Shown one piece after another: positions 37,801 through 50,600 of a stretch of 64,000 nt of DNA. The DNA comes from Boswellia sacra (lineage: Eukaryota > Streptophyta > Magnoliopsida > Sapindales > Burseraceae). How positions within the stretch are numbered: the stretch's first letter is position 1; each line of letters begins with the position of its first letter. The DNA is taken from the NCBI GenBank assembly GCA_013180625.2, contig SNVD02015981.1, positions 186,001-250,000 on the forward strand. Reading direction: 5' to 3'. Under the pieces are notes generated by a model. It did not search any database, was not told the origin of the DNA, and saw nothing but the letters and a program-made list of their open reading frames with translations. The translations under genes and the position numbers were made by a program.

Positions 37801-39706
37801 TCTAAAAAAAAAATAACTTCCGAACACAGATATATATGTTTAAGTAAATAAGACTAATAATAAATATTGATATACAAATACTTCTACTACTATGTAGCAA
37901 AGTCACAAACGAAAATAATATATATAGAAAAAGATATATATGTAAAGATATTTAGGTTGTATTTATTTGGATTTTTTTAGTTTTGTTTTGAAAATTTTGA
38001 AAGAATATGTGGTTGGTTTTAAATTTTTTTGAATTTCGAAAATGATACGTTGTTGATATTGATTTAAATGTATTAAAAAATGAATATTTTCAGAAAACAG
38101 AACTTTGGAAATGTCGATAAACAAAGCCTTAGTTTTTAGATGTTTTAATTCATATGTTAAAAAAAAATCATTTAGCAGACCTATTAAAACTTTAAGTTTA
38201 ATTTATTACTATTTAAAATTTAGATGAAAAAAATGAACACCCTTTCAATGTTATGTATGCATATGGGGGAAACTTTTATTAGTACATTAAATTTGGAATT
38301 CTCATTGTACCATTTTTTATTCTTAATATATAATATTTAACTATTTTGAACAAACTACTAGTAATACCTTGTAAATTGTTCTCTCTTCTCATTATAGCAA
38401 AAGTACTTTTTTTTTATGGTCTAACAAATTACTGATTTATTCCTTTTTTTCTGGCAAACAAATTAATGATACCCTTTTTTATATTTTAAATCTTGTTGAC
38501 CTTTTCTACAATTGAAAATCACTGTCGGATCGTCTAAGGAATGGATGATATGTAACTATCAATGTTAGGGAGGTCACCAAAGTTGGCCCATATCATTATT
38601 TTTATTATTCAATGATAAATAATGTTACTTAAATGATGTAGTGGCACCTAACATATAATAATGCATACAATTAATTAATAATTAATGTGCTCACCTATAA
38701 ACTGTCACATGGAATTATTTTATCTTTTGTTGTTTGTACTTCTACCCATAATATTCATCGATCTCCAAAAATTCAAGTTGGATTCAAGTGTACTTGGATG
38801 TCTCTCATGTGCATTAAATTTGATTATTGATATTGACACTTTTTATCTCATTAAATTTTTTTGTCATGTTATATGTTTTAGAAATTTAAAAATAAAAAAT
38901 TAGAAAAAAAATTTATTGTTATAAAGTTGGCACCGCAAAATCTAAGAAAGCAATAGAGGAAAGGTAATATAATTTTATTTTAGCAGTTTTGGTATTTTTA
39001 TTTTAGCAGTTTTGGTATAAGTAAGATACCACTTTTATAGTTAAAATTAGAGTTACAACAAATACAAGTTGACGGTCTCTCAAATATTTGAGCTTATATA
39101 ATTATTATGTGTAATGCTAAACTTACAACGTTCATATAATATAAACTCTACAATATGACGTGATAGTCTACATGACGATAATTCACTAAAAGAGGAAAAA
39201 ATAAAAATAGATGAGGGAAGTAACATATCTAATAGGATTTTATCACTTATGCTGTCATATCATATTGTATAAATATTGTAAATCTAACATTATTGAATTA
39301 TTATTGTTACTTTTTAAAATTTAAAGTTATGAATTACTACAAATTGTTACCTGAGCCCCTTTTAGTTTCTCAAATTGACAATATCTATAAAATTTTAAAA
39401 GAGTTTTGGGGGTTTTTTTAACAAAAATTTTTACACAAGACCTTAACAATTATTTTCAGCAAATTATCTTTTTGCATCCATTGTTTGAGATTAAAAAAAA
39501 AATCAATTATATCAATTCATCAATTATCTATAACATGAATTAAGTGAGATAAATAACTATAGATTTATATACAAAATTGTGCTAAAAGATTCGAACTCAT
39601 TTTTAGATTAATCTAATTGTTGTTTATTCCCTTTAATTTGATGAACTAATGTATAATGGATGCTTAATCGTTTCAATATTTGTAAAACCTTTGTATTTGT
39701 TTAAGA
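37801..39706. other. AT-rich intergenic DNA
   Basis: No gene was recognised. A 23-bp word starting TTTTATTTTAGCAG is repeated in tandem at about 38973-39018. The five bases before 39707 (TAAGA) are the left target duplication of the second Copia element. Confidence 0.5.
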
Positions 39707-40217
39707 TGTTGAACAAACTAGAGAACAAAACTCTAATTTTAGAAGCCAATGAACAAACAAAATAAATTGTTTGTATTATAGCCACACCAAATCTTACAAC
39801 ACTTTTTTCAATTTGAAGAAGAAAAAACACCAAAATAAACACTCAAAAGGAAGAACTAATATTTTCTTTGATTCTAAGATTCTTGGATCCTTAGAATTCT
39901 TAGATGCTTGGATACATAAAACTCAAACAAAAGAGGGCTATTTATAGTTTATTAGAAGTAATCATATCACAAAAGCAAACCAAACCTACACCATAAAAGT
40001 GTAACTCACACCATATAAATAAACTTTAAATACCTACTACACAAGTATAACTCACACAACATAATAAACATTTAATACCTACTTAGACGAGTGTAACTCA
40101 CACAACATAAATAAACATTTAACACACATCATACAAATCTTAGACATAGGCTTTGCAATGGACTTCAATGTAAATTGGACTTGGACCATGAAATGGGATG
40201 GGGTTGATTTCTTAATA
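39707..40217 (-). repeat. 3' LTR of the second Copia element
   Basis: This is the left copy in plus coordinates. It differs from the right copy by scattered substitutions and by a few extra bases near 39755. Confidence 0.92.
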
Positions 40218-40266
40218 CTCCCCCTCAACACCAGCTCCCATTCTTTTTACTTCATTAAGTTGACGT

Positions 40267-40576
40267 CTAAAGTTTTCGAACTTGCATGAACTCAAACTTT
40301 TTGTGAGCATCATCTATCTTGATTTGCCTCAACTCAATTTCTTCTTGCAAAACCTTTTCTCTGATGAAGTGATAGTTCACTTCCACATGCTTAGTTCTAG
40401 CATGAAAGACTGGATTCTCTAGCAAATGAATTCTTGACTGATTATCACAATACAACGAAACTGCATAATCAACTGTTTGATGTAGATTATTCATCAATTG
40501 TATAAACCATGTACTTTCTTGAGCTGCCATTGCTGCTACTCGGTATTCTGCTTCCGTTGTTGACAAAGATACAATC
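40267..40576 (-). pseudogene. Copia RNase H C-terminal fragment
   Basis: It reads PIVSLSTTEAEYRVAAMAAQ, CDNQSRIHLLENP and RTKHVEVNYHFIRE, the expected Copia RNase H end. Its N-terminal continuation lies on the far side of the solo LTR (43104 onward), so a 2.5-kb insertion interrupts it. Confidence 0.9.
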
Positions 40577-41040
40577 GGTTGTGTCACGCCCTAACATCTC
40601 TTATATAGAGATTTTAGAGGTGATTGAATAAGAATTTATAATAATTATGTCATCCATACCTCATAAATATTTTTTTTATCACAAGAATTCATTACAACTT
40701 ATGACTATTTGTTCAAAATTAATTTTACATACTGGTGACTAAAATCAATACATCAATTAATAGTCACCTAACGAAATCTCCCATTACATACTAGGAGAAT
40801 CAAGACAGTCCCCAAAAATTATATGCATACCGACTCCAGACTCCCTAAGAAAGCTCTGGAACATCTCTAGGATAAGCATCCTTCTGTGTTACCTGTGGAG
40901 GGAGGGGGGTGAGCATAAAGCCCAGCAGGAAAGTTCTAACATTATACAAAATTATTCACATTCCACAAATATCCAATCACAGGATTTGACATCAAATACT
41001 AATAGATCAACCAATTATGTCCATTTGCACATCAAATTTA

Positions 41041-41830
41041 TATTCGTATTCCCCTTGGATCCGTATATAGAACGGCTCATCCAAGGTTCAACACATCATA
41101 TTTATTATATTCGTTTTTTCCTTTGAATCCGTTTACAGAACAGTCCATTCAAGGTCCAACATATCACGTTGTTTTATTCGTGTTCCCCTTGGATCCGTAT
41201 ACAGAACGGTCCACCCAATGTCCAACAAATCATGTCATTTTATTCGCGTTCCCCTTGAGTCCGTATACAGAACGGTCCACCCAAGGTCTAACACATCATA
41301 TCATTATATTCGTGTTCCCCTTGGGTCCGTATACAGAACGGTCCACCCAAGATCCAACACATCATATCATTTTATTCATGTTCCCCTTGGGTCCGTATAT
41401 AGAACGGTCCACCCAAGATCCAACACATCATATCATTATATTTGTGTTCCCCTTGGGTCCGTATACAGAACGGTCCACCCAAGGTCCAACACATCATGTC
41501 ATTTTATTCGTGTTTCCCTTGGGTCCATATATAGAATGGTCCACCCAAGATCCAACACATCTCATATCATTATATGCGTGTTCCCCTTAGGTCCGTATAT
41601 ACAGAACGGTCCACCCAAGGTCCAACACATCATGTCATTTTATTCGTATTCCCCTTGGATCCGTATATAGAATGGTCCACCCATGGTCCAACACATCTCA
41701 TATCATTATATGTGTGTTCCCCTTAGGTCCGTATACAGAACGGTCCACCCAAGGTCCAACACTTAGAATTTATTATCCGCATTCTCCTTGGATCCGTATA
41801 CAAAACGGCCCATCCAAGGTCAAATGCATA
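41041..41830 (+). repeat. 66-bp tandem array, about 12 units, each with a hairpin-forming inverted repeat
   Basis: Units recur every 66 bp (the word CAGAACGG occurs near 41202, 41268, 41334, 41400 and 41466). Most contain CCTTGGGT, then CCGT...ACGG, then ACCCAAGG, giving an 8-bp outer stem and a 4-bp inner stem. Because 66 is a multiple of three, two frames stay open with 22-residue repeats; this is not evidence of coding. Confidence 0.92.
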
Positions 41831-41948
41831 CATTAACAACCTTTCAATATCATTACTATGATAAATCTCAAGAAAATATAATTTTTATACGAAATCCAGG
41901 ACTTTTTGGGAAGTATACAGTCGATTTGGGGTGGTTCTGAAATTTTGC

Positions 41949-42306
41949 TCGACACTCGACACTGTTCACTCGACACTCGATACTGTTTCTCGACACTGTT
42001 CACAGAAAATACTGTTCACCGAAATCACTGTTCACTCGACGCTTGATGCACTATTCACTCGATTCACTGTGCACTCGACGTACTGTTTACTCGAGACTCG
42101 ATACTGTTTTCTCGACACTGTTCACTCGACACTATTTCTCGACACTTTTCACCGAAATCACTGTTTACTCGACAGTCGATACTGTTTCTCGACACTCGAC
42201 GTTATTTCTCGACACTCGATACTGTTCACTCGATGTACTGTTCACTCGAGACTCGACACTGTTTCTCGACACTATTCACTCGATGCACTATTCACTGTCG
42301 AGCGAA
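41949..42306 (+). repeat. irregular TCGA-rich array
   Basis: It is built from variants of CTGTTCACTCGA and CTGTTTCTCGACA. About 25 TCGA tetranucleotides occur in roughly 360 bp. There is no steady longer period. Confidence 0.85.
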
Positions 42307-43103
42307 ACACCAGAATCGAATTCGAGAGCTGGTTCAAAACATACTATTTTCAGATTTCAACTCCCAACTTAAAAAATTCACCAAAAATCCGTTTTAACTC
42401 CAAATTCCATGAAATCAGCGGCTATTTAAAGCTTAATCTGTCTATTTTCCAAAACAAATGAGAAATCATACCATTCTCAATCCAGAAAAATGCATCAACT
42501 CAATCAACACAAAACAGTTACATGAATTGCACTTCTCACAAAATCATCTCTACTCCACTTCATCAACACTTCAATTCACACATAATTCTTTGTGCAATCA
42601 CAACAAACAACTTGCAATAAGTAACTTCACTCATAATTCATCATCCAAGTAGTCAAGAAATCAAATCAAAACAAGTCACATGCATAACAACTAATATCAA
42701 TTCAACAACAAAACACATAACATGAAGTAAGTATAGTGTTAGGAACCCCTACCTGTTTTCCAAGCTAAATTTCTTGAAATTTTTCCTCTCTTTTCTTTCC
42801 TCCCCTTTCTCTTCTTCTTTCTCTCTTCTTTTCTTCCTGGAACCGTGAACTTCTTCTCCTCCTCTCTTCTTTTCTTTTTCCTTCCCCTTAATTCTAGAAA
42901 ACCCCATTTCTTATATACTTAAGGCTTTGGCTCAATGGGCCTAAGTCCACTAATTTCAAATTCAAGCCCAATTCACCTTTACTAATTTCTAACACAAGCC
43001 CACAACTATAATCCAACCCAATTCTCATAAAATTACTCAAATACCCTTAATCATATTTTTCAAATTTTATAATATATATATATATGTGGGATTCCACAGG
43101 TTA

Positions 43104-44394
43104 TCTCTGACTACACTAAGAAACTACTACTTATCTAAGAGTAAACACATATCCAGTAGTTGATCTACGAGTGTCTTGATCTCCTGTATACTCAGCATCA
43201 CAATAACCCACTAGCTTGCAATCTTCACCTTTCTTGTATAAAAGATTACAATCAATTGTACCCTTCACATATCTCAATATTCATCGAACTGCTTCCAAAT
43301 GAGATTTCTTTAGATTTTGCATGTATCGACTCATCATACCAACTCCATAAGAAATGTCAGGCCGAGTTAAGGTTAAATAGATGAGGCTACCAACCAAATG
43401 TCGATACATTTTTTCATCTTCTAAATCTTTTCCCTCATGTGCACACATCTTGGCATTTTGTTCCATCAGTGTCAAGATCGGCTTGCATTCAAGCATCCCA
43501 AACTTCTTTAACAAATCTCTGGAATATTTTTGTTCGCAAAGAAATATTCCTTCTTGCGAGTGATCAACCTCAAGACCAAGAAAGTGCTTGAGTTGTCCAA
43601 GTTCTTTCATCTGGAAACGGACTGATAGGTTCTCCTTTGTTTGGTGAATTTCTATCTCATCATCCCCAGTGATAATTAGATCATCTATGTATACCAACAC
43701 CACAATTTACTTTCCTCCATTATTTTTGACAAATAAGCTGGGATCTGCAGGTGCTACTGAATAGCCACCTTTACTAAGAAACTCAGCAATCTTACCATAC
43801 CATGCCCTTGGTGCTTGTTTCAATCCATAGAGTGCCTTTCGCAGCTTACACACATACTTAGGATGATCTTGGTTCTGAAACCCCATTAGCTAAATCATAT
43901 AAATCTCTCGATCTAACTCCCCTTGCAAAAAGGCATTTTTCACATCCATTTGCCATAAGTTCTAATCTTTGTTGGTTGCAAGTGCTAGCAGGACTCGTAC
44001 AGTTGTAAGTTTTGCCACTAGATTGAACGTTTCATCATAATCTAGACCATATTGTTGAGAGAACCCTCGAGCAACCAATCTAGCCTTGTACTTTTCAATT
44101 GATCCATTTGGACGATGCTTTATCTTGTAAATGGAGGTTTCACATCTATTGGCTTTGGCACTAGATCCCATGTCTGATTTTGCTCTAGTGCCGTGACTTT
44201 TTCTCTCATAGCTTTAATCCACTCAGATCTCTGAGATGCTTTTTCAAAAGTGTCAGGCTCTTTTGCAATATTTCTTCAACTATGGCTGCATTGGCATATT
44301 TGAGATTTGGCTTTTGTACTCTTGTTGACCTTCTAAGTTGTGATTGTGAAATTGATTCTTCTACTTCACCAGGTCTATTATCATGTCTATACAC
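43104..44394 (-). pseudogene. Copia reverse transcriptase and start of RNase H
   Basis: The RT fragment at 43962-44171 reads KARLVARGFSQQYGLDYDET. The RT palm box [11 protein letters not shown] is in 43281-43703, followed by [14 protein letters not shown] and [17 protein letters not shown]. The linker at 44206-44394 carries RRSTRVQKP, the usual Copia INT-RT junction. Stops near 43704 and between the fragments break the frame. The 3' part ends at the solo-LTR insertion. Confidence 0.88.
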
Positions 44395-44860
44395 ACCAGT
44401 TTGTCAAGGATTCTAAGCTACATCTTGATCGTTATCATTATTATCATATGGATCTTCATCTTTATCTGAACTTGTTTGAATTTGGACAATCTTGCTCTAT
44501 CATCTTTGGTTACAACTTGTCTTTGAATTCTTTTGAATCTAATAACACCTCATTTTTTGAGGACCACCAAGAAAATGTTTCATTGAACACTACATCTCAT
44601 GACGTATAACACCTTCCATTTGTAGGATCACAACATTTCCACCCTTTTCTTTGGCTATCATATCCCATAAAGATACATTTAATTGCTTTCTTGTCAAACT
44701 TGCTACGTAAATGATCAGGAACAAATACATAGCATACACATCCAAATACTTGAAAGTAGCTAACCGTAGGTTTCATGTCTCACAATTTTTCAAAGGGTGA
44801 TATAGATCCTAACCTTGGTTGAGAAAGCTTATTGATCACATGAGCAGAGGTTTTCATAGC

Positions 44861-45877
44861 TTAAACCCAAAATCTTCTAAGTACATTCTTTGCATATAAC
44901 ATACTTCGACAAGTTTCTACAAGATGTCGATTCTTTCTTTCAGCAATACTATTATGTTGCGGTGTATTGGCACATGTATATTGATGACTTATTTGGCATT
45001 TTTGAAGGTATTGAGAAAACTCGCCTGAGCTATATTCTCCTACAATGTCTGTACGCAAGTAATGAATCTTCTTTCCCACTTTTCTTTCAACTATCTCTTT
45101 GAACTCTTTAAACTTTAAGAATGTGTCAGATTTTTCTTTCATAAAGAAACCCCACACATATCTGGAGAAATCATCAATGAACATCACCATATACCACATT
45201 TCACTAATTGATGATTGCTTAACGGGCCCAAACACATCAGAGTGAACTAACTCTAATGGTTCCTTTGCTTTAAACTTCGATTCCTCGTATGGCAATTGAT
45301 GTGCTTTACCATACTGGCATCCCGCACAGATCGTGTCTATTCTCACTTCAAGCTGAGGAAGTCCCTTAAGCATCGATTTCTTTAACATCACATTTAGCTT
45401 AGAATAGTTAACGTGACTCAATCGCATGTGCCATAAATCTGTCGTCTCATTCTTTCTTGTCTTGTCTACATATGCAAACTCTGCTGACATCACATACACT
45501 GACTCTAGTCGCCGTCCTTCCATCGTTGGCTTTTCTGATACGTCGAGGTCCTTGTACACCTTTACATCTCGCGGATCGAACAAGACATAATGACCTGATG
45601 ATGTTAATTGTGCCACTGAAAGCAAATTTTTCTTCATGCCAGGAACATGATAAACATCTTCGAGCATCACTTGACTAGAACTATATCGGGGCACAACTAT
45701 CGTCTTACCGATATGAGTGATCGATAATCTTGAATTATCAGCTGTTACCACAACTCGATTTCCCTTGTATTCTGTCACTTTTTGTAATTTATGTTTATCA
45801 CCTGTCATGTGATTTGAGCAACCAAAATCAAAGCTAATTCTTCTTCCTCTACTGCAAAGAACGCTTCGGCATCCCAA
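44861..45877 (-). pseudogene. Copia protease and integrase (338-codon open stretch)
   Basis: The protease box reads [12 protein letters not shown], where an Asp-Ser-Gly-Cys type active site is expected, so Ser is replaced by Phe. The GAG_pre-integrase finger has [11 protein letters not shown] and CAGCQYGK. The integrase DDE residues are retained: Asp in HSDVFGP, Asp in [10 protein letters not shown] and Glu in [10 protein letters not shown]. The frame stays open through most of the core and then breaks before RT. Confidence 0.9.
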
Positions 45878-45939
45878 CTATCGTCGCTATTTTCCTTAGA
45901 TTTGGAAGTAATAGCATTACTCTCTACATGCTTTTTCTT

Positions 45940-46739
45940 AGACCAACAATCTTTCGCCATGTGACCCATCATTCCACAGTTGTAACACTTGCCATCTTTG
46001 AAGCTCCCTCTAGATGAGAGCCTCCATCTCCTTGATGACTTTTTGTCTTGTCACTATTAGATCTGCCTTTGGAATGCTGCTTGAAGTTACCTTTGCTTTT
46101 GTTGGTGTAGAGTGCTTCCTCCTCTCCTTTCAAAGAAACTCCTCCCATTTGCTTAGCCATAACTTCTTGACTGGTAAGCAAATTTTCAAACTCAATAAGT
46201 GATGGTTGTGTCGGCCATCCCTGTATTGCAGCAACAAAACCTCGATATTCGAGTCTCAAACTGTGGATAATTATTCGTTTTATCCTAGCTTCCCCAATAG
46301 AGGCTGTGGAATCTAACTATGAAATTTCGCAGCATATCGACTTCACCTTGTGAAAGTACTGGGCAATTGTCATGTCACGTTGCATCATTGATAACAACTC
46401 ATTTTCCAGAAGTTGCAATTTTGTATCGTTCCTTTTTGAAAAAAGTGTAGCAAAAGTGTCCCATACTTCTTTTGGTGTTTTAACATCTCGAATATGCTCC
46501 AACATTTCTTCTTCAACTCTGGTCTTTAAAGCAAACATCGCTTTGCCTGCTTTAATCTTCCATTTTTGCAAAATGCCATTTGTATCTTCTATTGTCGGTT
46601 GTGTAACTTCACTACCACCGACCACCTCCCAAAGGTCTTGACCTTGTAGGTAGGACTCTAAACACGTTGCCCAAGCGTTGTAGTTTTGATTATTGTTGAG
46701 CTTTTTAATTCCTCCAACTACTTGAAGGTCACCGATCAT
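45940..46739 (-). pseudogene. Copia gag with CCHC knuckle, broken by a stop and a frameshift
   Basis: Gag starts at 46739 (KKLNNNQNYNAWATCLESYL) and is open to 46317. It resumes at about 46310 with SLRLEYRGFVAAIQGW and loses frame near 45990. The zinc knuckle [14 protein letters not shown] is at about 45949-45990 in another frame. Gag would package element RNA, but this copy cannot make an intact protein. Confidence 0.9.
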
Positions 46740-47092
46740 GTCGGCAAGACTTTGACTTTACCGAGCAAGCTTTCTTTCAAACTTGCAAAGTACCAAACTC
46801 TTCACGACTCAAGATAACTTCACTGAGAATAGTTCATGTATCCGTATACGCACCCCACTGTTGGATAGTAACCCAAAATGGTAGTAAATGCCTATACGAT
46901 TTAATGTACACCAGGAAAGCTTTCAGGAAAAACTAGAGGGGTCACAAATGGTCCCACTTAAAAACCAATTTCCTTAGATTTTTATAGTCCTTTTGACAAA
47001 GTTTTCCTAGACATATATACAATCATACAAGTAACCACTCACTAACCCAAGCTAGGTTTCTCCAACAATGCTGTGTACGCCTTAACACCAAA

Positions 47093-47104
47093 GCTCTGAT
47101 ACCA
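47093..47104 (-). other. primer binding site for initiator-Met tRNA
   Basis: On the minus strand TGGTATCAGAGC begins two bases inside the 5' LTR end. It matches the canonical plant Copia primer site at all 12 positions. Confidence 0.93.
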
Positions 47105-47106
47105 AA

Positions 47107-47613
47107 TGTTGAACAAACTAGAGAACAAAACTCTAATTTTAGGAGCCAATGAACAAATAAATTGTTTGTATTATAGCCACACCAAATCTTACAACACTTC
47201 TTTCAATTTGAAGAAAAAAGCGCCAAAATAAACACTCAAAAGGAAGAACTAATATTTTCTTTGATTCTGGGATTCTTGGATCCTTAGAATTCTTAGATGC
47301 TTGGATACATAAAACTCAAACAAAAGAGGGCTATTTATAGTTTACAAGAAGTAACCATAGCCACAGAAAAGCAAACCAAACATATACCACACAAGTGTAA
47401 CTCACACCACATAAATAAACTTTTAATACCCACTACACAAATATAACTCACACAACATAATAAACATTTAATACCCACTTACACAAGTATAACTCACACG
47501 ACATAAATAAACATTTAACACACATCATACAAATCTTAGACATAGGCTTTACAATGGACTTCAATGTAAATTGGACTTGGACCATGAAATGGGATGGGGT
47601 TGATTTCTTAACA
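47107..47613 (-). repeat. 5' LTR of the second Copia element
   Basis: This is the right copy in plus coordinates. It ends ACA at 47611-47613 and is directly followed by the target duplication TAAGA. Confidence 0.93.
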
Positions 47614-50600
47614 TAAGATTCCCAAGGATTATAATTTTTAAAAATTTCTAATTAATCATAAACTAATAAAAATATAATTCTATCACCATTCAGATATGGG
47701 ATGGAGGCTATTGAGGCAACTGTTTAGAGTTAAATGAAACAAACTCTTATAGCTTCAAATATAACATGCAGTAAATTAGTAATGTAGCCTTCAATTATTG
47801 TGTATTCTTTACAACAAATGCAGCTAAAATACTTGAAACTCTTCATTTATAGAATATAATGCTGTACGTTAACTAGTATCAAACGCTTTGGTGCGATAAA
47901 GGAAAAAAAAAATACACTTGCATATTATAGCAGTTATTCGTGACGAAACACAAACTCTTAGCTAGGATTATCAGTTTATCACATAGAGAGTATGAAGATT
48001 CTAATTAATAGTTAATTAAAAAAATATTGTTTTGTCATACACGATAAAATATTTAAACATTAAAGTATATGTATATGTGTTTATGTATATTTGAAATCTT
48101 ATGGTAGAAATTTGAGATTTAAAGTAATATATATATATATATATATTGTATTGGATTAATTTAGTTTTACCATCTCAATCATTTGATTATATATATACAT
48201 GAGCGCATACAATGTTCATCATTTATTTATTATTTTCTTTTATTTTTATAATTTTTAGTCTTCCATTTTTGGCATACCACGATATTGATTTGGATATTCA
48301 AGTTTGTATACTCATTTTATATGTGCAGTGTAATGATAATGAACTCTCAAATTTTTATACTCTTGCTATAGTTAGGCGATTCTCTTTAGATAATTTATCC
48401 AATCTTCATATTTTCATCAAGCTTTATGAAAGAATTTTTTTGATAAAGGTTATGGGAGGTTCTAATAAAAATTTAAAAATTAAAGGAATCTATCTTTATC
48501 TTTAATTACGTAGGGATCCATTAAAATTTGTCAATTTTTTTTTGTTTTTTTTTCTACATGTGCTACTTTTGAAATATGCCAATTTTATTGCATTATATTA
48601 CTTTGTATACGAACTCATTTTTCAATACTAAAAGATTTTTCAGTTCTTCCATATGGATATTAATACTTTTCAACATCCCTAAAATTTGAGTTAATTGTTT
48701 AGACCACTAGGTTTTCTAAACTTATGTTAATTAATACAATTTTGTTGCATTAATTTGTAAATTTATAGTAAAACAGAGTGTTATGCAGTGATCACAGAGG
48801 CAAGAGGTGTGCCCCTCCTTTTGTCTTTTGAGATCTTGTTTTAATATCTTTTCCCCCACCTTTTTTTCCCTTTTGGAAAAGCCAAAAAAAAAAATCTTTC
48901 TTTTGTTTTATTTGATTAAAAGAGGGTTTATTTGCTTAACTCTATCTTTGCTCCTCTTAAATCATACTTTCAAGCTCTGTCCCTAGACTCTCATCAAAAT
49001 CGTTAATGATGTAAATTTTATATTTATTAATTACTAAATTATAATATATCAATAATTTTTACTTATATTTAGATATGTGATTTATTTTACAAAAATTTAT
49101 TTTTCATTATCTAATAAAAAATAACGTAATCATAAAAATATAAATACAACATATAAATTTATAATTTCATTAAAATCTGTTGATGTAAGAAAGTTGCTCG
49201 ACACATATTGACAAATACCCTAAATTAAACACGAATAAATTGGTAAATGGCAAGGTTATTTACACCCACCCAAATTGTCTCTACCCCCAAATCTCTTATT
49301 GCACCCATCATTAAAATAAAAGTAAAAATTTGTTATAGACGCCCACCCATGTTCCAAAAATAATCCCACCTTCTTCCTTTTCATTCATCTAAATTCATAC
49401 AATTTTTAAGATGTAGAATTGCAAATAAAAAGAGGAGGTAAATAATCAGACAAAACCTGAAGCCAAAAGAAAAGCCTGTCAAGAACAAATCAATTGCAAA
49501 TAATAAACAATGTAAGGAACCTTGGTATATCAACACTCTTGATGCTGTGCATAAACTGTGAGAACAAACTTTTCTTCTCCGTGGATTTTGCCACTCAATT
49601 TTGACAGTTTTTAAAGTCTTATTAGAATTTGACTCTCTATTAAAATTTTAATTTATATGAGAAAGAATTGTTCATCTTTCAATTTGTGCGGATGAAAACT
49701 GTAAATATAATTAAATTGCAAGTCTCTGACGAAGCATCTTCTTTATGTTATAAAAATAATATAAATTAGAATCTAAAAGATAGAATGACAGAATAAATAA
49801 CCTTACAGTAGAGACAAAATAAATATTTTTTATTTTTTTAATCAGATATACAAAGTGAGAATAAAAAGAGAGTAAAAGGTAGCTATGTTGTAACTTTATC
49901 TAGTGAAAATTTTTATGAAAAAAAAAGAGTGTAAAAATAAGAATATATGGTGCAAATAGTCTCACCCATTACTAAAATGAAAAATTAGGTTCAACAATAA
50001 TTTTGAGCGCAAGTAACAATGTCCTCATTCTGATCATAATATTAGTTCCTCTAACATTAATAAATTCTACTCTTAATCCAATAATTAGCAAATTAAGTTC
50101 TCGAACAATCTAATAACAAGTTTAATTAACAAAGAAAAACTAAAGAAAACTTTTTGTGACACTGTTTTTCCAGCTTGGTGATGGCTTAGTGGCTTATAGC
50201 TTGTAACTCGAATAAATAGAAACAACATTTCCTCAGTTAAAAATGGTTTCTTCTTGGGTGAGAATCAATTACTCCGTTGCTTTCATTCCTTATCTTTAAT
50301 TATAAGACCAGATAGACAGTGGACATCATGTGTTTTTCACCAATGTTAACCCTTCAATGATCAAGTTAATGAACTGATTAGCTTTTACAATGAAAAAAAA
50401 AAACATGAGTCAAAGGAAGTGTTTAATGGTCAAATTCATTAAAGAAAATGATAAGAAGAAGAAATGGAGAAGAAACAAAGCTCAAATCAAGAGGAGCGTT
50501 AACTTTGTAGCTTAGAGAAATAATCAAACGTTCGACCCTTTTTAAATTAAAGTAAGGGGGTCTTTATAGAAACTTTTACACATTTATTGAATCCTGGCCA

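Larger units (their letters stand above)
40582..43098. mobile_element. solo LTR of a large LTR retrotransposon, nested in the Copia RNase H
   Basis: It starts TGTCACGCCCTAAC and ends GTGGGATTCCACA. It is flanked by GGTTG (40577-40581) and GGTTA (43099-43103), a 5-bp duplication with one transition. Joining the flanks matches the expected Copia RNase H reading (CSQR / QPIVSLS), apart from a CAA to TAA change in one duplicate. There is no coding DNA, primer site or second LTR inside, so this is a solo LTR and not a full element. The length suggests a Ty3/Gypsy-type LTR; this is inference. It carries two internal arrays, 41041-41830 and 41949-42306. Confidence 0.88.
39707..47613 (-). mobile_element. 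Ty1/Copia LTR retrotransposon on the minus strand, with a solo LTR nested in it
   Basis: LTRs at 39707-40217 and 47107-47613 both start TGTTGAACAAACTAGAGAAC on the plus strand and end CTTAATA or CTTAACA. TAAGA flanks both sides (39702-39706 and 47614-47618), a perfect 5-bp target duplication. Reading the minus strand, the right LTR is the 5' LTR. TGGTATCAGAGC, the exact initiator-Met primer site, lies at 47093-47104, and a purine-rich GAGGGGGAG tract abuts the other LTR at 40218. Gag, protease, integrase, RT and RNase H follow in order, with breaks. A 2,517-bp solo LTR (40582-43098) splits the coding region. The LTRs differ by several substitutions and a small indel, so the insertion is not recent. 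Confidence 0.95.

Noticed and set aside
41123..41670. Two overlapping open frames with 22-residue repeats that look like a repetitive protein
   Set aside because: The 66-bp DNA period is divisible by three, so frames stay open automatically; the sequence is inside a solo LTR with no start context or family match.
41041..41830. Possible CRISPR-like array (regular repeats)
   Set aside because: Units are contiguous 66-bp tandem copies without unique spacers, and the context is a plant LTR.
42061..42302. Initial idea that the TCGA array had a fixed period of about 34 bp
   Set aside because: Spacing between like words varies, so only an irregular array is claimed.
41931..42461. Open frames across the TCGA-rich array
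   Set aside because: Low-complexity translation of a short repeat; no conserved motif.
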